Assembly (NCBI RefSeq): GCF_000277125.1
Contig: NC_016946.1
Coordinates: 1,426,001-1,490,000 of the forward strand
Length of the DNA stretch: 64,000 bases
Source of the DNA: Mycobacterium intracellulare ATCC 13950
GTDB lineage: Bacteria; Actinomycetota; Actinomycetes; Mycobacteriales; Mycobacteriaceae
Reading direction: 5' to 3'
Shown here: positions 41,792 through 50,725 of the stretch, piece after piece
Numbering within the stretch: the stretch's first letter is position 1
Layout: every line of letters starts with the position of its first letter
Translations under genes and position numbers: made by a program
The notes under the pieces: model-generated
What the model saw: only the letters and a program-made list of their open reading frames with translations
The model's database searches: none
What the model was told of the DNA's origin: nothing

Positions 41792-42964
41792 ATGGATCTC
41801 GACTTCACGCCTGACCAGCTCGAGTTCCGTGACCAGGTCCGCACATGGCTCGACGAGAACAAACCGGCTGAACCCCGCCCGCGCGACGACGCGGGGATCC
41901 GTGAATACGACCTTGCCTGGCAACGCACTCAGGCCGAGGGCGGCTGGGCCGGCATCGCCTGGCCCACCGAATACGGCGGCAAGGGGCTGACGCTGCTTCA
42001 GCAGTTGATCTGGTACGAGGAGTACGCCGCGCGGGGGTTCCCCGGCATCGATGCATGCTTCGTTGGTAACTCGCACGCCGGGCCAACCCTGATCACCAGG
42101 GCCACCGACGAACAGAAGTCTTTTCACTTGCCGAAAATCCTTGGTGGTGAAGTGATTTGGTGTCAGGGCTTCTCCGAGCCCGACGCCGGATCGGACCTGG
42201 CGGCATTGCGTACCAAGGCGGTGGTGGACGGCGAGGACCTGGTGGTCTCGGGGCAGAAGCTGTGGACCAGCTTCGCCACCGTCGCCGATTACCAGGAGCT
42301 GCTGGTGCGCACCGACAACACCGGCAGCAAGCACAAGGGCATCACCTGGGTGATCTGTGACATGAGCACGCCGGGCATCGACGTCCGCCCTATCGAGACC
42401 ATCGAGGGCGGCTCGGAATTCTGCGAAGTGTTTTACGACGATGTGCGAATCCCGCTGAGCAACGTGGTCGGCGATGTCGGCGAAGGCTGGTCGGTTGCGA
42501 TGGCCACCCTGTCCTTCGAGCGCGGCACCGCGTTCACCGCCAACCAGGTGCGGCTGGCGAAGATCATCGAGGACCTCATCGACTATGCCCGCGACCATGT
42601 CGGGCCGGACGGCCGCAGGCCCGCCATCGCCGACGACGACATCGCGCGACGGCTGGCGCGGGCCCGCGCCTCGGTGGCGTCGCTGCGGGCGCTCACCTAC
42701 ACCAATATCTGCGAGGCCATGAAGACCGAGACGCCCGGCCCGCGGGGTTCGATCGTCAAGCTGATGTATGCCGAATTGGCCAAGGAGATCGGCAGATTGG
42801 CGATGGATGTTGTCGGTCCCGCCTCGGTCCGGTATTCATCGCGCTGGGACGTCGACGGCTGGGTCGGTTACTACTACTACAGCTTCTCCCAAGCCATCGG
42901 CGGCGGAACGTCGGAGATTCAGCGCAACATCGTCGGCGAACGAGTGTTGGGGCTGCCGCGATGA
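41792..42964 (+). CDS. Acyl-CoA dehydrogenase, alpha-type subunit
   Basis: 390 residues. FAD motifs are IWCQGFSEPDAGSDL and SGQKLWTS. The probable catalytic base is Glu243 in LSFERGTAF; the C-terminal motif reads GGGTSEIQRN without the EGT glutamate. It is followed at 6 nt by a beta-type subunit, so the pair should form an alpha2beta2 enzyme like the mycobacterial steroid side-chain dehydrogenases. Such enzymes act on acyl chains attached to bulky rings. It follows the aldolase by 45 nt. Confidence 0.93.
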   Translation: MDLDFTPDQLEFRDQVRTWLDENKPAEPRPRDDAGIREYDLAWQRTQAEGGWAGIAWPTEYGGKGLTLLQQLIWYEEYAARGFPGIDACFVGNSHAGPTLITRATDEQKSFHLPKILGGEVIWCQGFSEPDAGSDLAALRTKAVVDGEDLVVSGQKLWTSFATVADYQELLVRTDNTGSKHKGITWVICDMSTPGIDVRPIETIEGGSEFCEVFYDDVRIPLSNVVGDVGEGWSVAMATLSFERGTAFTANQVRLAKIIEDLIDYARDHVGPDGRRPAIADDDIARRLARARASVASLRALTYTNICEAMKTETPGPRGSIVKLMYAELAKEIGRLAMDVVGPASVRYSSRWDVDGWVGYYYYSFSQAIGGGTSEIQRNIVGERVLGLPR

Positions 42965-42970
42965 GAGGAG

Positions 42971-43999
42971 ATGACGGTGGACCTGCTGCCCGGAGCTGAG
43001 CAACTCGAAATCATTACGGCAGCAGGAGAATTCCTCGCCGATCGGATGCCAGTGGACCGGATCCGCGCTAATCGTCACGCCGAAGCGCCGATTCCCGAGT
43101 CACTGTGGCGAGAATGCGCCGAGCTGGGCCTGCTCACACTCGGGCTCGACGAGGCGTCCGGTGGGTCGGGCCGGCGGTTGGACGACGAGGCTCTGCTGTT
43201 CGTTGAGCTCGGCAAGCGGCTCGCGCCGGGGCCGTTCCTGGCATGCACGTTGGGCGCCCGGGTGGCCGCCCGTTGCGGCGACGACGCGCTGGCGCAGCGG
43301 ATCGGCTCCGGGGCGGCATCGGTGGCCCTCGCGGTATTGCGCGGCGACGGCGACGTGCGCCCGGTCAAAGGCACTTTCGATTTGTTCGACCCGGCGGGTG
43401 TCTCGCACGCCCTGCTGGTGGCCCGCAGCGGTGCCGCACTGGTCGGCATCGATTCCTTCGGACCGCTTAAATCCGTGACCGCCGCAGACCCGGGTACCCG
43501 AATATCCTCGGCCACGGTCGAATCCGCCGAACCCCTGCACTGGTTGCCCGCCGAGGACGAATGGATCTGGGGACGCGCCACGGTACTCGCGGCGGGCTAT
43601 CTCACCGGATTGGCCGCGGCCGCCGCAGCGTCGGCGACCGAACACGCCAAGACTCGTGTGCAGTTCGGCAAGCCGATCGGGGTGCACCAGGCGATCAAGC
43701 ACGCCTGCGTCAATATGGAGATCGCTGCCGAGGCCGCTCAGGCGCAAACGTTCTTCGCTGCGATCGCTGTCGGCAGTGGCCGCGCCGACGCCTTGATGCA
43801 GGTGCTGTCGGCCCTCACGGTGGCCGGGTCGGCGGCCGTCGAGAATGCCGCCGCGGGCATCCAGGTGTTCGGCGGGATGGGCTACACATTCGAGAACGAC
43901 ATGCACCTGTATCTGAAGCGCGCGCACGTGTTTCGGCACTTGTTCGGTGAGCCCACCGACGTGCTGGCCGAACTGCTGGCCCAGGACCGCGCCCAGTGA
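42971..43999 (+). CDS. Acyl-CoA dehydrogenase, beta-type subunit
   Basis: 342 residues, with GAGAGGAG before the ATG. It keeps KTRVQFGKPIGVHQAIKH and IQVFGGMGYTFENDMHLYL but lacks the catalytic C-terminal segment. It should pair with the alpha-type protein just upstream. Its stop overlaps the next start (GTGA), coupling it to the Ltp gene. It is similar in design to the subunit at 18634 and to domain 2 of the fused enzyme at 15101. Confidence 0.92.
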   Translation: MTVDLLPGAEQLEIITAAGEFLADRMPVDRIRANRHAEAPIPESLWRECAELGLLTLGLDEASGGSGRRLDDEALLFVELGKRLAPGPFLACTLGARVAARCGDDALAQRIGSGAASVALAVLRGDGDVRPVKGTFDLFDPAGVSHALLVARSGAALVGIDSFGPLKSVTAADPGTRISSATVESAEPLHWLPAEDEWIWGRATVLAAGYLTGLAAAAAASATEHAKTRVQFGKPIGVHQAIKHACVNMEIAAEAAQAQTFFAAIAVGSGRADALMQVLSALTVAGSAAVENAAAGIQVFGGMGYTFENDMHLYLKRAHVFRHLFGEPTDVLAELLAQDRAQ

Positions 44000-45156
44000 G
44001 CGGCGCCGCTGGGGCCGCAGCCATCGCGGGCGTCGCCCTGTCCGACGTCGGCCGGGTCGACGACAAGGGACCCTACGAGCTGATCGCCCAGGCCAGCCGC
44101 CGCGCCCTGGCGGATGCCGGTCTGACACCCGATGACGTCGACGGGTTGGCCTCCACCGGCCAGGGCACACTGCCCCCGGTCGATGTCGGCGAGTATCTCG
44201 GTCTGCGGCCCCGCTGGATCGACTCCACCGCGGTCGGGGGAGCGTCGTGGGAGGTGATGGCCGCCCACGCGGCTGATGCGATCGCCGCTGGGCACGCCGA
44301 CGTGGTCCTGCTGACGTACGGCTCGACCGCCCGCTCGGATCTTCGAAAGGGATTGCGGGGGGCCAACATCAACTGGGGCGCACGCGGACCCCTACAGTGG
44401 GAAGCGCCCTACGGCCACACCCTGATCTCCAAGTACGCCATGGCTGCGCGGCGGCACATGTTCACTTATGGCACCACGATCGAGCAGCTGGCCGAGGTCG
44501 CTGTGTCCGCGCGGTTCAACGCGGCCGACAATCCCGATGCCTACTATCGCGAACCGATCACTATCGACGACGTGCTCGGCGGACCGATGATCGCCGACCC
44601 GTTCACCAAGCTGCACTGCTGCATTCGCAGCGACGGCGGGGCCGCGGCAGTGCTCGTCAGTGCGGAACGTGCGAAGGATCTACGTAGTAAGCCAGTTTGG
44701 GTGCTGGGTTCAGCGGAAACGACCTCGCACATGCTCACCTCCCAGTGGGACGACCTCACCGTTGGCCCGGCCGCGGTCAGCGGACCGCTGGCCTTCGCCC
44801 GCGCCGGGGTCTCGCCGTCCGACGTCGACGTCGCCGAAATCTACGACGCGTTCACCTACATGTTGCTGCTCACCATCGAAGACCTCGGCTTCTGCCCCAA
44901 GGGGGAGGGGGGTGCCTTCGTCGAGAAAGGTGCGCTGCGCCTGGGCGGCGCGCTTCCCACCAACACCGACGGTGGCGGGCTGTCGGCGTGCCACCCCGGT
45001 CAGCGGGGGTTGTTCCTGCTGGTCGAGGCTGCGCGACAGTTGCGCGGCGAATGCGGCCCGCGCCAAGTGCCCGATGCCAAGATCGCCTGTGTCAGCGGCA
45101 CCGGCGGCTGGTTCTGCTCCAGCGGCACAATGATTCTCGGCGCCGAGGAGCCGTAG
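43996..45156 (+). CDS. Ltp-type thiolase-like protein
   Basis: 386 residues from a GTG at 43996. Thiolase fold, but the nucleophile loop reads STAVGGASWEVM, with no Cys. A Cys and His occur together in SACHPGQRG near the C-terminus, which differs from the other Ltps. Other landmarks are DVAEIYDAFTYMLLLTIEDLGFC and LPTNTDGGGLSA. No DUF35 gene adjoins it, so it may use one encoded elsewhere in the window or act differently. It lies between the dehydrogenase pair and a ligase, in the place a thiolase would take. Confidence 0.85.
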   Translation: MSGAAGAAAIAGVALSDVGRVDDKGPYELIAQASRRALADAGLTPDDVDGLASTGQGTLPPVDVGEYLGLRPRWIDSTAVGGASWEVMAAHAADAIAAGHADVVLLTYGSTARSDLRKGLRGANINWGARGPLQWEAPYGHTLISKYAMAARRHMFTYGTTIEQLAEVAVSARFNAADNPDAYYREPITIDDVLGGPMIADPFTKLHCCIRSDGGAAAVLVSAERAKDLRSKPVWVLGSAETTSHMLTSQWDDLTVGPAAVSGPLAFARAGVSPSDVDVAEIYDAFTYMLLLTIEDLGFCPKGEGGAFVEKGALRLGGALPTNTDGGGLSACHPGQRGLFLLVEAARQLRGECGPRQVPDAKIACVSGTGGWFCSSGTMILGAEEP

Positions 45157-46656
45157 GTGGACCGCGCACCGCTGAGCTCCGACGTCGTGGATACCCGCGC
45201 GATGTTGGAGCTGGCGGCCGCCGTTCACGGCGATATCGAGGCCTACGTCGAGCCGGGGGCGCGAATCACGTTCGCGGAGTGGATCGGTCGGGCTCGTAGC
45301 GTCGCGACCCAGTTTGCCGACCTCGGCGTCGGCAAGGGCGATGTGGTCGTGCTGTGGCTGCCGTCGGGCATCGACTACGCGACGTGCTACGCCGCGGCGG
45401 CCATGATCGGTGCGATCACCACCGGGCTGAACCCGCGACTGGGCCGCAGAGAGATCGAATCGATTCTGCAGCAGGCAGATCCGGCGTTGGTCGTCGCTGA
45501 CGGACTGCTTGATGCGTTACCCGGCACCGGGCATCGGCTGCTGTCGCGGGATGCGCTGTGCCGTGACACATCGCGCTCGGCGCCGCCTTCGGTGGAGTTG
45601 AATCGCCGGGACGTTGTTGCGTTGATCTTCACCAGTGGCACGACGGGGACGCCAAAAGGTGCAGCCTTCGACGCCGACCGGCTGGCCGCGGGCGCGGCAG
45701 CGTCAGGCGTGATGAGCGCGCCCTATGACCGGCGGCTCACGTCCACGCCGTTCGCCCACGCCGGCTACATGTTCAAGCTCTGGGATCAGTTGGTCTGGGG
45801 CAGCACGCTGGTGGTGCCCCCGACACCGTGGTCGGCCCAGGGCATGTTCGACGTCCTTCGCGACGAGCGAGTCACCGTGGCGGGCGCGGTGCCGACCCAG
45901 TGGGCCAAGCTGCTCGACGTCGATGGAGTGACCTCGAAGGCATTGCCGCACTTGCGGATCGGAGTGGTGGCCACAGCGCCGGCGCCACCCGAACTGGTAC
46001 GCAGGGTCGCCGAGGGCATCGGGGTCCCGCTGGTCGTGCGGTACGCGATGACCGAGTGCCCGACCATCAGCGGCACCGAACCGGACGACGCCCCCGAGGT
46101 TCAATTCCGCACCGTGGGACGGCCTGCCGCGGGAATGGACGTGCGGATCGGATCGGACGGCGTACTTGAGGTGAGCGGCCCGTGTGTGATGCGTGGCTAC
46201 TGGCGCAACTCGGAACTCACCGCAGAGGTGCTGCGCGACGGGTGGCTGCGCACCGGCGACGTCGGCGTGCTCGGCGACGACGGCAATATCACACTTGTCG
46301 GGCGCCGCGGTGACATGTACATCCGGGGTGGCTACAACGTGCATCCCGGTGAGGTGGAGCGGACGCTCACCGGGCACCCCGGCGTGAAACATGCCGCCGT
46401 GATTGGCCGTTCCGCACCCGTGATCGGAGAAATCGGCGTCGCGTGCGTGGTACCCGCGGACGCCACCGGTCCGCCGACACTGGCTGAACTGCGCGCCCAC
46501 GTGGCAAGTGAACTGGCCGACTACAAGGCCCCCGACGAGCTGCTCATTGTTGATGAGCTGCCCTTGACGGCGATGCTCAAGCCGGACCGGCTAGCCCTGC
46601 GCGAATTGATCACCCAGCGTGACAGAGATATTCAGCGTCGACAATCGACACGATGA
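45157..46656 (+). CDS. Acyl-CoA synthetase (AMP-forming)
   Basis: 499 residues from a GTG that begins at the base after the Ltp stop. The motifs are IFTSGTTGTPKGAAF, RYAMTECPTISG, RTGDVGVLGDDGNITL, and the hinge GRRGDMYIRGGYNVHPGEVE. The catalytic lysine is in LTAMLKPDRLAL near the end. This would activate a pathway acid. It is penultimate in the plus-strand operon, with an SDR gene 13 nt downstream. Confidence 0.93.
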   Translation: MDRAPLSSDVVDTRAMLELAAAVHGDIEAYVEPGARITFAEWIGRARSVATQFADLGVGKGDVVVLWLPSGIDYATCYAAAAMIGAITTGLNPRLGRREIESILQQADPALVVADGLLDALPGTGHRLLSRDALCRDTSRSAPPSVELNRRDVVALIFTSGTTGTPKGAAFDADRLAAGAAASGVMSAPYDRRLTSTPFAHAGYMFKLWDQLVWGSTLVVPPTPWSAQGMFDVLRDERVTVAGAVPTQWAKLLDVDGVTSKALPHLRIGVVATAPAPPELVRRVAEGIGVPLVVRYAMTECPTISGTEPDDAPEVQFRTVGRPAAGMDVRIGSDGVLEVSGPCVMRGYWRNSELTAEVLRDGWLRTGDVGVLGDDGNITLVGRRGDMYIRGGYNVHPGEVERTLTGHPGVKHAAVIGRSAPVIGEIGVACVVPADATGPPTLAELRAHVASELADYKAPDELLIVDELPLTAMLKPDRLALRELITQRDRDIQRRQSTR

Positions 46657-46669
46657 GAGGAATCTAGCT

Positions 46670-47485
46670 ATGGGAAGACACGACGGACGGGTGGCGTTCA
46701 TCACCGGCGCGGCGCGAGGGCAGGGCCGCGCCCATGCCGTTCGGCTCGCCGCCGAAGGCGCCGACATCGTGGCCGTGGACATCTGCCGCGACATCGACTC
46801 GATGGACTACCCCAACGCCACGCCCGACGATCTCGATGAAACCATCAAGCTCGTTGAGAACCAAGGTCGGCGGATCATTGCCCACCAAGCCGACGTCCGC
46901 GACGCCGATGCCTTAAAACAGGCCGTCAACGAAGGCGTCCGCGAGTTCGGCCGTCTCGACATCGTCCTGGCCAACGCCGGCATCATCAGACTCGGCGGCG
47001 AGGGAGACCGCAGCCAGATCTTCCGCGACATCGTCGACGTGAACCTCATCGGAGTCTGGAACACCGTCGAGGCCGCTATCCCCGCCCTCATCGACGGCGG
47101 CCGCGGCGGATCCATCGTGCTGACGAGTTCCAGTGCGGGATTGAAGGGCACCGGTACCGACCGGGCAGGCGGACAGGCTTACACCGCCGCCAAGCGGGGA
47201 CTGGTCGGGCTCATGCAGGTGTGGGCGAATGAGTTGGCGCAGTATTGGATTCGGGTCAATACCATCCACCCCACCGGCGTGGCGACCGGCATGGTGATGA
47301 ACGAAACCATGGGCAAGCTGCTCGAGGCCAACGACACGGCAGTGGCCGCCATGCAGAATGCGCTGCCGATTCAGATCCTGATGCCCGAGGACATCGCCGG
47401 CGCAGTGGCGTGGCTGGTCTCCGACGAGGCGAAATTCATCACCGGGGTGGCGTGGCCGCTAGATGCCGGATTCGCGGTGCGCTGA
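46670..47485 (+). CDS. Mycofactocin-coupled short-chain dehydrogenase
   Basis: 271 residues; the ATG at 46670 has GAGAGG upstream and is chosen over an in-frame start at 46619 inside the ligase gene. The hallmark motif is GAARGQGRAHAVRLAAEGADIVAVD minus its ends, that is the GARGQGR glycine loop with the following HAV. Catalytic Tyr and Lys are in AYTAAK, and Ser is in LTSSSAG. The protein keeps the subfamily's insertion after the second strand. Electron acceptor is expected to be mycofactocin. Last gene of the operon starting at 39244. Confidence 0.9.
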   Translation: MGRHDGRVAFITGAARGQGRAHAVRLAAEGADIVAVDICRDIDSMDYPNATPDDLDETIKLVENQGRRIIAHQADVRDADALKQAVNEGVREFGRLDIVLANAGIIRLGGEGDRSQIFRDIVDVNLIGVWNTVEAAIPALIDGGRGGSIVLTSSSAGLKGTGTDRAGGQAYTAAKRGLVGLMQVWANELAQYWIRVNTIHPTGVATGMVMNETMGKLLEANDTAVAAMQNALPIQILMPEDIAGAVAWLVSDEAKFITGVAWPLDAGFAVR

Positions 47486-47494
47486 GCGGACGGC

Positions 47495-48139
47495 TCAGGG
47501 CTGGTCGGGTCGCAGGACGATGAACAGTCCCTCTGCTTCGGCGCACAGAGTGTCACCGTGAGTGATCGTCGCCCGCAGAATCCGCTTACGTCCTTGCTCG
47601 CTGACGAACCAGGCGCGCACCGCGAGCTCCTCGCCGATCGGTGTGATCGATCGGTAGTCGGTGTGCAAGTAGGCGGTTCGCGCAGGCGCCCGGTCGCCGC
47701 TACTGGCCAGCCGGCCGAGCACCTCATCGAATAGCAGCGAGATGGCCCCGCCGTGCACCGCGCCACCACCGCCGAGGAAATAGCGGCCGAATGTGACCAC
47801 CCCGTGCACGCTCTGGTGGTCGCCGCCGAGCGGAATGAAGTTGGGGGACATGGTTTGTCCGCGGCCGGGCAGATCAAGCCGGCGGGCGAAGATCTGCCTG
47901 CGCTCAGGTACTGCAAACTGGGCCACCCGGTTGGCCCACCCGTTCAAGTCCTGTGTGAGGTCCACTGTGGTCGCCACGTCCGGAGCGGCCGCTGCCACAT
48001 GGTCGAGGAAATTGCGCAGCGCGGCGATCATGTCGCCGTACTCAGCACCGCCACCCGGGCTGCTTACGGTCGGCTCCTGCCAGGTCCGCATGGGCGGGAA
48101 ACCACCCTGTGTCTGCCGTTCATGGATCACTTCGCACAC
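47495..48139 (-). CDS. PaaI-type hotdog thioesterase
   Basis: 214 residues, a hotdog domain with a long N-terminal extension. The signature GGGGAVHGGAISLLFDEVLG holds the catalytic acid of the 4HBT/PaaI family, followed by TAYLHTDYRSITPIGEELAVRAWF and GRKRILRATITHGDTLCAEAEGLF. It would hydrolyse acyl-CoA intermediates. The ATG at 48139 is one choice; an in-frame ATG at 48091 would remove 16 residues. It is divergent from the tandem CoA-transferase gene across an inverted repeat. Confidence 0.87.
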   Translation of the reverse strand: MCEVIHERQTQGGFPPMRTWQEPTVSSPGGGAEYGDMIAALRNFLDHVAAAAPDVATTVDLTQDLNGWANRVAQFAVPERRQIFARRLDLPGRGQTMSPNFIPLGGDHQSVHGVVTFGRYFLGGGGAVHGGAISLLFDEVLGRLASSGDRAPARTAYLHTDYRSITPIGEELAVRAWFVSEQGRKRILRATITHGDTLCAEAEGLFIVLRPDQP

Positions 48140-48155
48140 CCCTCAGTCACGCGGC

Positions 48156-48181
48156 AAGACTAATGCATTGACATTAATCTT
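48156..48181. promoter_or_regulatory. Inverted repeat in the thioesterase/CoA-transferase divergent promoter
   Basis: AAGACTAATG at 48156-48165 and CATTAATCTT at 48172-48181 pair at nine of ten positions, with a 6-bp spacer CATTGA. It lies 16 bp from the thioesterase start and 74 bp from the transferase start. The sequence is unlike motifs A and B. Confidence 0.55.
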
Positions 48182-48255
48182 GGTCGCTGCGATGCTGGCG
48201 TGGCGTGCGTCACAACACGTCGAACGAGACCTGCCAGCACACCCTAGGAGCGAAC

Positions 48256-50721
48256 ATGCCGGAAGTCGGTACGGCGTCGGGCGGTCCACTGGCTGGTCTC
48301 GTGGTGGTCGACCTATCGACAACGCTGCCCGGAGCGCAGGCGACGCAGTTCCTCGCCGACTGCGGTGCCGAGGTGATCATGGTCGAGCCGCTCGACGGTA
48401 GTCCGCTGCGCGAGCTCGCGGGCTGGCCCGCCCTGCTGCGTGGCAAGCTCAGCGTGACATTGGACCTGCATGACGAGGCTGATCTGGAGCGTCTGCGTGC
48501 TTTGCTGCGCCGCGCCGACGTCATGGTTAACACCATGCGGCCGACCACGGCCGAGCGCATCGGACTTACCCCCGACGCATTGTCGGAGGCCTACCCGCGA
48601 CTTGTCGTGGCGACGATCACGGGCTGGGGATCGACCGGGCCGTTTCGCGACTACAAGGGCTGGGAGGCCCTGGTGATGGCGAAGACGGGTGTCATGCACG
48701 AAAAGCGCGGACTGACCACGAGGCCGGGACCGGCCTACACCACCTTCGCCTATGCCTCTTGGGGCGCCGCCCACGCCGCTGTTCAGGGCGTGCTTGCCGC
48801 GCTCCTTGAGCGGGAGAGCAGTGGGCGCGGCCAAACCGTCGAGACCAATCTGGTGACCGGCATGGGTTCGATGGATCCGTACAACTGGTTTTACGAGATG
48901 GTGCTGGAACGGTATCCGGGCGCCTTCGAACCGATGGACGCCGCCTACGACGACCAGGGCCGGCCCCAGGCCTACCTAATCTACGCACTCCTGGTCTGTC
49001 CGACGAAGGACGGTCGCTGGCTACAGTTCGCTCAGGTGTCGCCCAAGTTGATCGGCGCTTGGCTGACTGAACTGGACCTGCTGGGGGACCTCGCGGACCC
49101 GAAGTGGCAGGGTTTTCCGATGCTGCCGACCCCCGAACTTCGCACCGAGTGGTGGGACATGATGATCGAGCGGGTGGGGGCCCGCACGCTCGCCGAATGG
49201 CAGCGGGCCATGACAGAAAACCTTGACCTGAGCGGCGAACTGTTCCGAACTCCCGAGGAATCACTGGATCACCCGCAAACCGCTCACGAAGGCCGCGCCG
49301 CGACCGTGATCGATCCCGATCTCGGGCCGGTACGGCAGCCGTCGACCCTCATTCACGCTGACGGCAAGCCGTTGACCCCGCTTCGGCCGGCTCCGCGAGT
49401 CGGCGAGCACAACGACTCGGTCACCTTCGAGCAGCTCGGCCAAGTGCGCAGGGCCGCACTACCCGCACGGCACGCGGACCACGACGCACCGCCGCTGACG
49501 GGCGTGACGGTGCTGGAGTTCGGCAGCATGTTCGCGGGACCGTACGGCGCGACCCTGCTGGCCGACCTGGGCGCTCGCGTCATCAAGGTCGAGCCGCTGG
49601 AAGGCGACAACATCCGCAATCTGGTCGCGTTCCCCGAGGCGGGCGGCGCAAAAGTGTTGCAGGGCAAGGAAAGCGTCGCGATTGACTTCACCAAGCCCGA
49701 AGGCCTTGAGCTGGTGTACGAACTGGCCAAGCGGTCCGACATCGTGCTGCAGTGCTTCCGTGGCAAGGCCGCCGAGCGGGCGAAGATCGACGAGGCGTCG
49801 CTGCGGGCGGTCAACCCGGACTTGGCGTTCGTGACGACCTCAGGTTACGGGGTCGACGGACCCTTCGCGCACCGCGCCGCCTACGCGCCGTCGGTCGGTG
49901 CGGCATCCGGGCTGGCGCTGGTCGACAGCCACGACACGGGCGAGCCGGCCACCGACTTGGATGACCTGCACCGCCGAGCGGTCAAACTGCACGCGGGCGG
50001 GGCCGTGCCCGCAGTGCAATCTGACGGCATCGCCGCGCACGGTGTCGGTTCTGCGCTGCTGGTCGCGCTGTATGCCAAGCGGATGGGACGACCGATGTCC
50101 AACGTGGTCACCACGATGCTCGCCACCGCGCAGCAGGCGATGATCGCCTACAGCGCAAGCTATGCGTCCCGTCCCGCCGAGGCAGCCGCCGACGAACAAT
50201 TCTTCGGCATGAATGCCTTGTACCGGATGTACCGCGCGGCAGACGGTTACGTCTTTCTCGCCGCACCGTTGCCGCGCGAATGGCCGGCGCTGACGAAGGC
50301 GATGTCGCCCTACGTCGACTTGCACGCCGACGAGCGTTTTACCGATGCCGAATCTCGCGCGGCGCACGACGACGAGCTGATCTCCGTACTGACAACCGTG
50401 TTCGCCAACAAGACCAAGTTGGAGTGGGAGCACGAACTGTCCGCCCAGGACGTCGGCTGCGTCGAGGTGGTGGAGGCCAATTCCGAGTTGGTGCTGCAGA
50501 GCGATCCGTACTACGAGGCAGGCTATGCCGTGGACGCCCACAGCCCGATTTTCGAGGAGCACCGGCGGCTCGCACCGCTGTGCCGGTTCTCGCGCTCGCG
50601 GACACGGGCCGACGCGGGATGCACCATCGGGCAACACACCGAGGCGGTGCTGCGCGAAATCGGACTGGACGAGGCGGCGATCGCCGACCTGAGAGCCAGA
50701 GAGATCGTCGGCGGCGGCTGA
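48256..50721 (+). CDS. Tandem type III CoA-transferase (two CaiB/BaiF domains)
   Basis: 821 residues, twice the usual length; AGGAG precedes the ATG. Domain 1 starts at LAGLVVVDLSTTLPGAQATQFLADCG and domain 2 at about 412 with TGVTVLEFGSMFAGPYGATLLADLG. The family's catalytic Asp sits in a Gly-Phe-Asp context; here domain 1 reads KGWEAL (Glu137) and domain 2 AAYAPS (Ala544). Both domains therefore lack the canonical Asp that forms the acyl-enzyme thioester. It may transfer CoA between pathway acids by a modified mechanism or work as a non-transferase. It is convergent with TetR at 50726. Confidence 0.88.
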   Translation: MPEVGTASGGPLAGLVVVDLSTTLPGAQATQFLADCGAEVIMVEPLDGSPLRELAGWPALLRGKLSVTLDLHDEADLERLRALLRRADVMVNTMRPTTAERIGLTPDALSEAYPRLVVATITGWGSTGPFRDYKGWEALVMAKTGVMHEKRGLTTRPGPAYTTFAYASWGAAHAAVQGVLAALLERESSGRGQTVETNLVTGMGSMDPYNWFYEMVLERYPGAFEPMDAAYDDQGRPQAYLIYALLVCPTKDGRWLQFAQVSPKLIGAWLTELDLLGDLADPKWQGFPMLPTPELRTEWWDMMIERVGARTLAEWQRAMTENLDLSGELFRTPEESLDHPQTAHEGRAATVIDPDLGPVRQPSTLIHADGKPLTPLRPAPRVGEHNDSVTFEQLGQVRRAALPARHADHDAPPLTGVTVLEFGSMFAGPYGATLLADLGARVIKVEPLEGDNIRNLVAFPEAGGAKVLQGKESVAIDFTKPEGLELVYELAKRSDIVLQCFRGKAAERAKIDEASLRAVNPDLAFVTTSGYGVDGPFAHRAAYAPSVGAASGLALVDSHDTGEPATDLDDLHRRAVKLHAGGAVPAVQSDGIAAHGVGSALLVALYAKRMGRPMSNVVTTMLATAQQAMIAYSASYASRPAEAAADEQFFGMNALYRMYRAADGYVFLAAPLPREWPALTKAMSPYVDLHADERFTDAESRAAHDDELISVLTTVFANKTKLEWEHELSAQDVGCVEVVEANSELVLQSDPYYEAGYAVDAHSPIFEEHRRLAPLCRFSRSRTRADAGCTIGQHTEAVLREIGLDEAAIADLRAREIVGGG

Positions 50722-50725
50722 GCGT

